A stretch of DNA of 34,214 nucleotides from an uncultured Planctomycetaceae bacterium (GTDB taxonomy: Bacteria; Planctomycetota; Planctomycetia; Planctomycetales; Planctomycetaceae): NCBI GenBank assembly GCA_937919915.1, contig CALFOL010000576.1, positions 1 to 34,214 of the forward strand. Reading direction: 5' to 3'. Under the pieces are notes generated by a model. The model searched no databases. It was not told the DNA's origin and worked only from the letters and a program-made list of their open reading frames with translations. A program made the position numbers and the translations under genes. How positions within the stretch are numbered: position 1 is the stretch's first letter; the number at the start of each line of letters is the position of its first letter. This document shows positions 18,319-27,077 of this stretch, in pieces.

Positions 18319-18936
18319 ATGAGCACAGAAGAGAACAACGAGAACAACGAGAACACAGCCGAAGATCAGGCGGCCGAGAACTTCGGGCAATTCGAAGAGC
18401 CTCTGGCGGAAGCCCCCGCTGTGGAGGACGAACTTCGGAATCTGCAGGCGGAAAATGCCGAGCTGCGCGATCGTATTCTGCGTTCTCAGGCGGAGCTCGA
18501 AAATTTTCGCCGCCGAACTCAACGTGAAGCGATGGATGCGATGAAGTATTCGTCAATACCCGTAATTCGCAGTATGCTGCCGGGGATCGACAATCTTCAG
18601 CGCGCAATCGCTGTCGCGGAACAGACGGGTGACACTCAGGGCCTGATCAACGGCATCAAGATGGTGTCTCAGCAGTTTTCCGAAGCGTTGAAAGCCAATT
18701 CGTGTGAACTGATGCACCCGGAGGGCGAGGCCTTCGATGCGAACTTCCACGAAGCGCTCACCCAGATTCCGTCAGCGGATCATGAACCAATGACGGTGTT
18801 GCAGGTCATCGAAGCGGGCTACAGGATTTATGATCGCGTGCTGCGACCGGCCAAAGTCATGGTGTCGTGTCTTCCGCCAGCGCCACCAGCAGCAGCAGAG
18901 ACTATTGAAGCAGCAGACGATGCAGCTTCTGAGTAG
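18319..18936 (+). CDS. grpE: Nucleotide exchange factor GrpE
   Basis: LQAENAELRDRILRSQAELENFRRRTQREAMDAMKYS...LLPGIDNLQRAI-type core and C-terminal VLQVIEAGYRIYDRVLRPAKVMVS. Confidence 0.94.
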   Translation: MSTEENNENNENTAEDQAAENFGQFEEPLAEAPAVEDELRNLQAENAELRDRILRSQAELENFRRRTQREAMDAMKYSSIPVIRSMLPGIDNLQRAIAVAEQTGDTQGLINGIKMVSQQFSEALKANSCELMHPEGEAFDANFHEALTQIPSADHEPMTVLQVIEAGYRIYDRVLRPAKVMVSCLPPAPPAAAETIEAADDAASE

Positions 18937-19006
18937 CGACAGGCAGTTCCAGCTTATTCGATACGGATCCTAACAACACTCAATTTTTCATAAGAGTCGC
19001 CGTCCA

Positions 19007-19333
19007 ATGCCAACCTACGAATATCGCTGTTCTGCATGTGAGCACAAATGGGAAGAGTTCGAATCGATTACCTCGAAGCCCATGGAGAAGTGTCCGTCCT
19101 GCAGGAAGAAAAAAGCAGAACGCATGATCAGCGCCGGCGGCGGCATCATTTTCAAAGGCACCGGATTCTACCAGACCGACTATCGTAGCGAGAATTATAA
19201 GAAGGGCGCCAAGGCGGAATCAAAGGCGAACGAAACGAAGACGGAATCAAAGGCGGAAACGAAGACGGAATCAAAGTCTGATTCGTCGAGCAAGGCATCG
19301 GATTCGGGTAGTTCCAGCAGTTCGAAGGACTAG
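19007..19333 (+). CDS. FmdB-family zinc ribbon protein with K/E/S-rich tail
   Basis: MPTYEYRCSACEHKWEEFESITSKPMEKCPSCRKKKAERMISAGGGIIFKGTGFYQTDYR; two CxxC knuckles. Confidence 0.92.
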   Translation: MPTYEYRCSACEHKWEEFESITSKPMEKCPSCRKKKAERMISAGGGIIFKGTGFYQTDYRSENYKKGAKAESKANETKTESKAETKTESKSDSSSKASDSGSSSSSKD

Positions 19334-19466
19334 AGCGGTTTACTTAAACGTGTGAATGCGTCGGGCTTGTGGGAGCAGGCGAGTTGCTGTCGAAAACCGT
19401 TCGCCGCCGCCACAGGTCAGCGTAATACGCTGTAGTGCATCAGCACCGTGGCTGGGGCTTCCAGCC
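19331..19466. repeat. Dispersed palindromic repeat, copy A
   Basis: tagagcggtttactta...gccacaggtCAGCGTAATACGCTGtag, then GGCTGG-ggctt-CCAGCC; matches copy B at 26481. Confidence 0.75.
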
Positions 19467-19519
19467 GCCGTCTGCCTCCGGGCACAAACCACAAAGTCAC
19501 AGCAGGAAAGTCAGATCGC

Positions 19520-20041
19520 ATGGGGCGCATCGGATTAGCATTAAAAGTTCTGTTTAGCGGCGCGTTTGCGAAACAGGTTGCCACGATTGGTGCGGCTCCT
19601 GCGATCGCACACGTACCAGCGGAACGAAAGCCCGTTGAGCCACCGAAGCCGGTGCGCAGCGATGCTGTCACGCTGCTGGCAACGCTGCAGCGTGAGGCTC
19701 GATTGCTGGATTTTTTCAAAGAACCGATCGGCGACTATTCGGATGCTCAAATCGGTGCTGCTGTTCGAGACGTGCATCGCATGACGAACGATGTGCTTGA
19801 TCGTATGTTCGCGATTCAGCCGTTGCTGGACGGCGTGGAAGGCAGCACTGTGAACGTGCCGGGCGATGCCGATGCGGGGCAGTACAAATTCACGGGGAAC
19901 GTCGGCGACAGACGTCCCGACAGCGGTGAACTGATGCATCATGGCTGGCGGGCCACCAAATGCGATTTGCCAAAATGGACAGGCGCCGGCGACAGCGCGT
20001 TAGTGATTGCCCCGGCAGAAGTTGAAGTAAAAGGCTCATGA
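19520..20041 (+). CDS. DUF2760 domain protein
   Basis: MGRIGLALKVLFSGAFAKQVATIGAA...ALVIAPAEVEVKGS; overlaps the downstream Hsp70 start (ATGA), consistent with the DUF2760/Hsp70 gene pairing. Confidence 0.85.
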   Translation: MGRIGLALKVLFSGAFAKQVATIGAAPAIAHVPAERKPVEPPKPVRSDAVTLLATLQREARLLDFFKEPIGDYSDAQIGAAVRDVHRMTNDVLDRMFAIQPLLDGVEGSTVNVPGDADAGQYKFTGNVGDRRPDSGELMHHGWRATKCDLPKWTGAGDSALVIAPAEVEVKGS

Positions 20042-21828
20042 CAGCGGACTTCGCAATCGGAATCGATCTCGGCACAACCAACTGTGTGTTGGCTTATGCG
20101 AATCTGACCGCCGAGAAAGCGGACGTGCAACTGCTGGACATACTGCAGTTGGTGGCACCCAACACGATCGACCAGAAAAAATCACTGCCGTCGTTTCTGC
20201 ATCTTGGCATGAGCAGCGATGCAGAAAGCGGTACGTGGAACCTTCCATGGGAACAGGCGCGGACTTACGCGGTCGGCGAAGTTGCTCGCCGGCAATCGGC
20301 AGACCTTCCGCAACGGACCATCAGTGCCGCGAAGTCATGGTTGTGCCACAGCAAGGTTGACCGCCACGGCGCCATTCTTCCCTGGAACACGCCGGATGAC
20401 GTCCAAAAGCTGTCGCCCGTGACCGTGTCGCGAAGGTACCTGGAACATCTGGTCGCTGCCTGGAAAGGCGAGTTTCCTGATTCGCCGATTGCCGACCAAC
20501 ACGTTGTGCTGACTGTTCCTGCGTCATTCGATGCCAGTGCCCGCGAATTAACGCGCGAAGCCGCGCTGGCTGCCGGCCTGCCTGAGTCGCTGGTCCTGAT
20601 CGAAGAACCTCAGGCAGCAACGTACGCCTGGCTGGACAATCAGGGCGATCACTGGCGTAAGCAATTGCAGGCCGGGAACCAGTTGCTGGTCTGCGATGTT
20701 GGCGGTGGGACCACCGACCTGACGCTGGTGGATGTGGTCGACGAAATGGGTGAGTTGCAGCTTCGCCGGCGAGCGGTCGGCGATCACCTGTTGGTTGGCG
20801 GCGACAACATGGACCTGACTTTGGCGTTTTATGTTTCGCAACTGTTTAAAGAACAGAAGAACATCGACCTGGATCCCTGGCAGTCGGTTTCGCTGTGGCA
20901 CGCGTGTCGCGCGGCCAAAGAAGCGCTGTTGGCCGAAGACGGTCCGGAGACATTTCCGGTCGCGATTCCAGGTCGCAGCAGCCGACTGATTGGCGGCACT
21001 GTCGCGGTCGACGTGAACCGAGAAGCCGTCAGCGATTTGCTGGTGAACGGTTTCTTTGCGGCCTGCCAGTTGTCCGATAAGCCGACTCGCCAACGGTCGT
21101 CTGGCTTTCAGGAACTGGGCCTGCCGTTCGAAACAGAAACCGCCGTCACAAAGCATCTGGCTGCATTTTTGGCCAGAAATGCGAACGAAGGATCTGCTTC
21201 CGCTCAGCCGTCTCATGTGTTGTTCAATGGTGGCGTCTTCAAAGCCGCGAAGTTGAAGGCCCGCCTGCTGCAGCAAATGGCAGACTGGTTTGCAGACGCA
21301 CCCCGTGAGCTGGATGGCAATCGTGATCTGGACTACGCGGTGGCTCGCGGTGCAGCGTTCTATGCATGGAACAAGCACAATGGGGGCATCCGAATTCGCG
21401 GCGGTGCGGCTCGGTCATACTACATTGGCATCGAAACCGCGGGGCTGGCGATTCCCGGTGCTCCGCGACCGTTGAGCGCACTCTGCGTCGTGCCGCATGG
21501 TATGGAAGAAGGCAGCCAGACTGATGTTCCCGGCGATGGCATCGGCTTGGTCGTTGGTGAACGAGCCACGTTTCGTTTCTTCAGTTCTGTAGTCCGAAAG
21601 GATCAACCCGGACAGCGTCTGCAGCATTGGTCTGAAGACGAGCTTGTCGAAACCGATTCGATGGAGGCGGAGTTAACAAAGACGGACGGCATGGAAGACG
21701 ACTATGTGCCGGTCCGCTTCGAATCAAAAATCAACGAACTGGGTATCTTTGAATTGTGGTGCGTGCACACAGAATCAGATGCCCGATGGAAGCTCGAATT
21801 CAGTGTCCGCGATGATGCCGACGTATAG
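20038..21828 (+). CDS. Hsp70-family protein A (non-canonical, no lid)
   Basis: FAIGIDLGTTNCVLAYA phosphate-1 motif, LLVCDVGGGTTDLTLVDV phosphate-2 motif, HVLFNGGVF adenosine-like motif; ends shortly after a compact beta region. Confidence 0.93.
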   Translation: MTADFAIGIDLGTTNCVLAYANLTAEKADVQLLDILQLVAPNTIDQKKSLPSFLHLGMSSDAESGTWNLPWEQARTYAVGEVARRQSADLPQRTISAAKSWLCHSKVDRHGAILPWNTPDDVQKLSPVTVSRRYLEHLVAAWKGEFPDSPIADQHVVLTVPASFDASARELTREAALAAGLPESLVLIEEPQAATYAWLDNQGDHWRKQLQAGNQLLVCDVGGGTTDLTLVDVVDEMGELQLRRRAVGDHLLVGGDNMDLTLAFYVSQLFKEQKNIDLDPWQSVSLWHACRAAKEALLAEDGPETFPVAIPGRSSRLIGGTVAVDVNREAVSDLLVNGFFAACQLSDKPTRQRSSGFQELGLPFETETAVTKHLAAFLARNANEGSASAQPSHVLFNGGVFKAAKLKARLLQQMADWFADAPRELDGNRDLDYAVARGAAFYAWNKHNGGIRIRGGAARSYYIGIETAGLAIPGAPRPLSALCVVPHGMEEGSQTDVPGDGIGLVVGERATFRFFSSVVRKDQPGQRLQHWSEDELVETDSMEAELTKTDGMEDDYVPVRFESKINELGIFELWCVHTESDARWKLEFSVRDDADV

Positions 21829-21904
21829 ATTTGAAATTTCCGTTTTTTCCCTGACGCTATTGATCAACTTATTTCTGCAAGAGCCCTGACGAACGACCGA
21901 ATCC

Positions 21905-24700
21905 GTGATTAACACTGACAGCAATCCAGACGGTCCCCGCAGCCGCTTTGTGGTCGGCATCGATCTTGGCACGACCAACTGTGCCGTGTGCTATCTGGAC
22001 ACGCAGGAATCGGATTCCGAAATTCGCCACTTCGATATCGCCCAATTGGTTGCACCAGGACAGGTGGAATCTCGATCAACGCTGCCATCGTTTCACTACG
22101 AACCCGCGGCCGGGGAATCTTTCGCTGATGCTCTGACACTGCCCTGGAAGACGTTCGATCGCACCTATGCCGTTGGCGCTTATGCACGCGATCATGGTCG
22201 GATGGTGGCGGGTCGGCTGATCGAATCCGCCAAGTCGTGGCTTTGTCATTCTGGCGTCGACCGTAAGTCAGCGATGCTGCCCTGGCATGGAGCGGCCGAT
22301 GCTGAATCACTGTCACCTGTACAGGCGAGTGCACGGTATCTGCAGCATATTCGAGAAGCATGGGACGCGGGTTTCCCCAACGCCCCGTTGGCTGGGCAAG
22401 ACGTCACGCTGACGATTCCGGCTTCTTTTGATGAAGTCGCTCGTGAACTGACGGTCAACGCCGCGCGGCTGGCGGGACTTCCGAAGATCATGTTGATCGA
22501 AGAACCCCAGGCCGCCTTCTACTCCTGGGTGAACGCGCACCGTGACGATTGGGAACGACACGTCGCAGCGGGACAGAAGATCCTGATCTGTGACATTGGC
22601 GGCGGGACATCAGACTTCACCCTGATCAATGTGCGACCAGCTGATGATGAACGGCTGCAGTTTCATCGTGTTGCCGTGGGAGACCACCTGATCCTGGGCG
22701 GCGACAACCTGGACCTGGCGCTGGCGCATTTCATCGAACGCAGGTTAAAAGGCGATGGTAAACTGGAACCGCGTCAGTTCAGCGTGCTGGTGCCGACGTG
22801 CCGCCACGTCAAGGAAGTGCTGCTGGGCGATGACGCACCCGAATCGTTTACCGTATCGTTGCCGGGGGCTGGTTCGAAGCTGATCGGCGGCAGTCTGCAG
22901 GTGGAAGTCACGCGTGAAGAAGTTCGCCAGCTGTTGATCGACGGGTTTTTGCCGGCAGCCACACTGCATGACCAACCGGCACGCCGTCAATCGGGGTTTC
23001 AGGAATTCGGTCTGCCGTTTGCCGCTGATGCTGCGATCACAAAGTACCTCGCAACGTTTTTGCAGGCTCATCAATCCGGCAGTGAGGCAACTTCTGCACG
23101 ACCGGACATCATTCTGTTTAATGGCGGTTTCTTTGCCTCAGAAGTCCTGAAGCAACGCCTGCTGAGTGTGCTGAATTCGTGGTTCGGTGACGACTGGTCG
23201 CCGCAGGTGCTCGACAACGATCGGCTGGATCTGGCAGTGGCTCGCGGAGCAGCTTACTTCGGCATGGTGCGCCGCGGCGTGGGGATCCGTATCGTCGCTG
23301 GTTTGGCGCGAACGTATTACGTTGGCGTCGAAAAAGACGGCCAACCAGCGGCGATGTGTCTTGTTCCCGCGGGTGCTGAAGGTGGAGATACGAATGCCAT
23401 CGATCGTGAATTTGAAGTCCGAACGGGCGAACCGGTGGAGTTCCCGATCTACGTTTCCAGTACGCGTCTGACAGATAAACCATCGCAACTGGTAGATGTC
23501 GATCCCGAACAAATGTCTTCGTTGCCGCCGATTCGTACCACGCTGCAGTCACGCAGGAAGAACGAACAGAGCACCATTCAGGCAACCTTGTCGGCACGTC
23601 TGACAGAAATTGGAACACTGGAAGTCTGGTGCAACCAGGTAGACGATTCTCGTCGCTGGCAACTGCAATTCGACGTTCGCAGTGCGACCGAAACAGATCG
23701 TGACGCTCATACAGGAACGGCAGAGCAAAGCGGGATCGTGGATCAGGAGCTGATCGAAACAGCGGCTCACGTTGTCCTGAATGTCTACGGTCCGGACGCC
23801 ACGGAAAAACCGTCGGCGTTGATGAAGAACCTGTCCTCAGCGCTCGATCAGAACAAAGCCGACTGGCCGCCATCGTTGTTGCGTAGTCTGTGGAGCACTC
23901 TGATGCAGAATGAGTCTGCTCGCAGAAAGAGCCCGAGCCACGAAACTCGCTGGTTGAATCTGCTCGGTTATTCTCTGCGCCCGGGGTACGGCATGGCGGC
24001 CGATGATTGGCGTGTTGCAGAAACCTGGGCTGCCGTCCGTGGCAAGCTGGCTCATCAGACCGCAGATGCGGTTGCAGAATGGCGGATCTTAAGTCGCCGG
24101 ATTGCCGGCGGGCTGAACGCTGGACAGCAGAACGAACTGGCCTCGCCGATTCTGGCGTTGATTCGTCAGCAGCATCGGCAGATGACGACCGGCACAGGCA
24201 AAGCTGGTAAGTACGCGTCGAATAATCATGAAGCGTCCGAAATCTGGCGCATGCTGGGTTCCCTGGAATTGCTCGACCGACGGACTCACCAGGAACTCGG
24301 AAATATTATTCTGGATTTTTTACCGAGGAAGAAATTCGAAGCGATTCAGCCAGCACTGACATGGGCTTTGGGACGCGTCGCAGCACGTGTTCCGGTGTAC
24401 GGTCCGCTGAACAGTGTGCTGCCTGCAGATGTGGTTGAACGCTGGATCGAACGGCTGATCGACATCGCCGACTGCAGCGATCCCGTAACGCAACTGGCAC
24501 TGATGCAGATGGCTCGCCGGACCGGCGACCGCTATCGAGACATCAGCGATGCGATTCGCAGCGGTGTGGTGCAGGAGCTTCAACGCGGCAAAACGCGACA
24601 GCATTTGATTGATCTCGTGCGCGAAGTCGGCTCGCTGGAATCTGACGAAGCCAGCCAGATCTTCGGAGAAGCGTTGCCCGCCGGGCTTCGTGTGCGGTAG
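21905..24700 (+). CDS. Hsp70-family protein B with C-terminal extension (DUF3731-like)
   Basis: GTG start; FVVGIDLGTTNCAVCYLD, ILICDIGGGTSDFTLINV, DIILFNGGFF; about 300 extra C-terminal residues, mainly helical in composition. Confidence 0.92.
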   Translation: MINTDSNPDGPRSRFVVGIDLGTTNCAVCYLDTQESDSEIRHFDIAQLVAPGQVESRSTLPSFHYEPAAGESFADALTLPWKTFDRTYAVGAYARDHGRMVAGRLIESAKSWLCHSGVDRKSAMLPWHGAADAESLSPVQASARYLQHIREAWDAGFPNAPLAGQDVTLTIPASFDEVARELTVNAARLAGLPKIMLIEEPQAAFYSWVNAHRDDWERHVAAGQKILICDIGGGTSDFTLINVRPADDERLQFHRVAVGDHLILGGDNLDLALAHFIERRLKGDGKLEPRQFSVLVPTCRHVKEVLLGDDAPESFTVSLPGAGSKLIGGSLQVEVTREEVRQLLIDGFLPAATLHDQPARRQSGFQEFGLPFAADAAITKYLATFLQAHQSGSEATSARPDIILFNGGFFASEVLKQRLLSVLNSWFGDDWSPQVLDNDRLDLAVARGAAYFGMVRRGVGIRIVAGLARTYYVGVEKDGQPAAMCLVPAGAEGGDTNAIDREFEVRTGEPVEFPIYVSSTRLTDKPSQLVDVDPEQMSSLPPIRTTLQSRRKNEQSTIQATLSARLTEIGTLEVWCNQVDDSRRWQLQFDVRSATETDRDAHTGTAEQSGIVDQELIETAAHVVLNVYGPDATEKPSALMKNLSSALDQNKADWPPSLLRSLWSTLMQNESARRKSPSHETRWLNLLGYSLRPGYGMAADDWRVAETWAAVRGKLAHQTADAVAEWRILSRRIAGGLNAGQQNELASPILALIRQQHRQMTTGTGKAGKYASNNHEASEIWRMLGSLELLDRRTHQELGNIILDFLPRKKFEAIQPALTWALGRVAARVPVYGPLNSVLPADVVERWIERLIDIADCSDPVTQLALMQMARRTGDRYRDISDAIRSGVVQELQRGKTRQHLIDLVREVGSLESDEASQIFGEALPAGLRVR

Positions 24701-24720
24701 CACCGCCTGCAGAGCACAAG

Positions 24721-24737
24721 CACTGGCGGAGCCAGTG
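24721..24737. repeat. REP-like hairpin downstream of Hsp70 B
   Basis: CACTGGC-gga-GCCAGTG 20 bp after the stop codon. Confidence 0.55.
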
Positions 24738-24947
24738 GCACACGGCTTTCATTCGCTCCGAAGTCCGGCAGGCATTGCAGCCGTTCGGTGATGATATCGT
24801 TCACCGATGACGGGGATCAGGACATTCTGCCAGAGCGATGATCCGCAGCGGAATGCGAGCCGTGACTCGGCTTGTTCCGTTGTCGAAAACATCTCACTCT
24901 ACAGCCAGCCACTTTGCCGCCGCGTCACGATCGTGATATGTCCGGTT

Positions 24948-26478
24948 ATGAATCTGCTGTTCCGAGTCCTCTACGCTCAGAAATGCACCAGCACTCACCA
25001 CATGCTGGCGATGGACGCATTGCGCTATTTACGAGCGGAGCATTCTGAGGATTGGTGTCGACTGTTCCTGACAGAAATCGAACTCTTCATAGACGGCGCG
25101 AAAGCACCGGACAAAAAGTTCAAAGACTTTCGTAATCACGTCCTGCACGTTTCAGATAACTTCTGGGGCGGCGCTGTGTCAGCGGCGGAACTGTGGTATG
25201 GGCGACTGGTCGAACAACTCAAAGCCAAAGACTGGCCGCGCGCCGTTTATTGTGCGCGCCGTTTATTGTGCGGGCGTGCTGACGTGCGGGCGTGCTGACG
25301 TGCGGGCGTGCTGACGTGCGGGCGTGCTGACGCATTACGTAACAGGCCCGTTGATGCCACTGCACACCGGCCAGACAGAAGACGAAGCGCAGGTTCACAA
25401 ATTTATCGAATGGGACACGGCAAAGATCTATCAGAAACTGGTTTATACTCATGAAGCCGCCCGAGTTCTGCAGAACTGGAGGCCGCCGGAATCCCCTGCT
25501 TCCGAAGACTGGCTGCCGCTGCTGATCACCGAAGGCGCGAAGGTCGCGCATGGTCATTATGACGTCCTGATCGACCACTACGATCCTGCGATTGGACGCG
25601 ACAAGCCCGACGAAGGCTTCGACGATGTTTCGCGGGCGAGCATTTCAACCTTACTGGGTTGGTCGATCAAAGCGATTGCGTATGTGATTGATCAGGCAAT
25701 TATGGAAGCGGCCGTTGAACCGCCCAAACGAAAAATTACCGTTGCGACTGTCCTGTCAGGATTGTCAACGCCACTGTTCTGGATCACTCGTAAACTGGCA
25801 GATCGCAAAGACCGCGACATTGTGGCTGCGATCCGGGACGAGCTGCAGGCCACTGGCAAAGTCATCGAAACACTTCCGGAAGACGACAGTATTGTGCGAG
25901 CGGCCTATGCGGAAGAAGTGCTGGGGGTTCCCGTGCAGGAGCTCGACCGCGTCCCGGTTCGTAAAGCTGGATCAAAATGGCAGCCAGAAGATGCCCCACA
26001 CGTCACAAAGATAAAGCGCCAGGCGTCAGCACCGCGACCGCCGCGGTTCTACCTGGAACTCGACAGCCCGGTTGTGGACGCCCCATCAATCGGACCTAAA
26101 ACGGCGGGGCGCCTGCATCAGATCGAAATTCACACGGTCGAACAACTGGTCAACGCGAATCCAGACGACGCGACTGATCAATTGGATGAACGCTGGATTT
26201 CTTTCGAAATCTTCAATGCCTGGCAGCAACAATCTGTGCTGACGTGCCGTGTGCCGGGACTACGAGGCCACGATGCTCAATTGCTGGTAGCCGTCGGAAT
26301 CACGCGTCCGGAAGAACTCCGGGACGCCGATGCTGACGAGCTGTTGGCAAGAGTTCTCGAATTCGCTGTTACAGAAGACGGTGAACGTATCGTCCGCAGC
26401 AGTACGCCGCCGGACATCGCAGAAGTCCGCCGCTGGCAAAGCTTCACTCAGAATTCACGCACCTTGCGAGCCGCTTAG
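24948..26478 (+). pseudogene. Putative Zn-dependent phospholipase C/S1-P1-like N-terminal region + DUF4332-like C-terminus, split by a tandem-repeat frameshift
   Basis: ORFs 24807..25298 and 25324..26478 are two halves of one gene; with one A and one B repeat unit the sequence reads KDWPRAVYCAGVLTHYVTGPLMPLHTGQTEDE. C-terminus DAPSIGPKTAGRLHQIEIHTVEQLVNANPDD is HhH/DUF4332-like. Confidence 0.8.
25238..25333. repeat. 16-bp-period tandem array: A x2 + B x4
   Basis: A = gcgcgccgtttattgt at 25238 and 25254; B = gcgggcgtgctgacgt at 25270, 25286, 25302 and (last base c) 25318. Confidence 0.97.
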
Positions 26479-26480
26479 CT

Positions 26481-26585
26481 TAGAGCAGTTTGCTTATTGT
26501 TGTGAACGGTGCTGGCTCACGGGAACCGGTTCACGCACGACGAAACGCGTCCTCCGCGGCCACAAGTCAGCGAAATTCGCTGTAG
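26481..26585. repeat. Dispersed palindromic repeat, copy B
   Basis: tagagcagtttgctta...gccacaagtCAGCGAAATTCGCTGtag; same 87-bp spacing from tagagc to the hairpin as copy A. Confidence 0.75.
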
Positions 26586-26708
26586 CCTGGAAATCGCCCC
26601 GAAATAATATCCGGACAGAGCGCTGCGTAGAATCTCCATTCTGCAGGCAGCGTAAGAAGGGAAATTCATAGGCCGTGCGTTTGTCAGAGCAAATGCTGTC
26701 GTCCGTTT

Positions 26709-26768
26709 GTAGCTGCGTGCCGGAATGCGGTCCGTACGGCAGATCCGCCCTCTGGCGACGGCAGCTAC
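26709..26768. repeat. Inverted-repeat element in the 26479-26792 intergenic region
   Basis: GTAGCTGC (26709-26716) ... GCAGCTAC (26761-26768), with imperfect extension on both sides. Confidence 0.55.
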
Positions 26769-26792
26769 GACGGCAGGAAAACATAAAGCGTT

Positions 26793-27077
26793 TTAGCTCT
26801 TGTAGATCTTATGCTGTGGGCGGCCTGACAGGATCTGCTCTTTGCCCCAGTTGGTCACAGCACGGAACGCGTCGCTGCGAATGAATTCCGTAAAGGCCGC
26901 TTCTTCTGTCCACTCACTGGTGATCAGGTAAGAGGCGCCATCAGCCACATCCTTCCAAAGTGTGGAGCTGGTATGACCTTCAGCAGCGTTCAGCGCGCCG
27001 ATGACGGCGGCAAACTTTTCTTCAAAATCCAGCTGCTTGCCTTCGATGACGTGGTAGTTCATGCCGACGGTGATCAT
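26793..27077 (-). CDS. Antibiotic biosynthesis monooxygenase (ABM) domain protein
   Basis: MITVGMNYHVIEGKQLDFEEKFAAVIGALNAAEGHTSSTLWKDVADGASYLITSEWTEEAAFTEFIRSDAF; compact ABM fold pattern. Confidence 0.87.
   Translation of the reverse strand: MITVGMNYHVIEGKQLDFEEKFAAVIGALNAAEGHTSSTLWKDVADGASYLITSEWTEEAAFTEFIRSDAFRAVTNWGKEQILSGRPQHKIYKS

Noticed and set aside
20548-21378. 276-aa antisense ORF opposite Hsp70 A, and similar long antisense ORFs (e.g. 1934-2830 +, 9949-10647 -, 13055-13717 -, 13991-14665 -, 23118-23873 -)
   Set aside because: They lie fully opposite well-supported genes in GC-rich codon-biased sequence, have no recognisable domain and are expected shadow ORFs.
24807-25298. Treating 24807-25298 and 25324-26478 as two independent genes
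   Set aside because: The tandem array explains the break and A+B collapse gives one continuous conserved-looking frame; the second ORF start lies inside the repeat array.
25238-25333. CRISPR array
   Set aside because: Units are contiguous 16-mers without spacers and lie within a coding frame; no cas genes.
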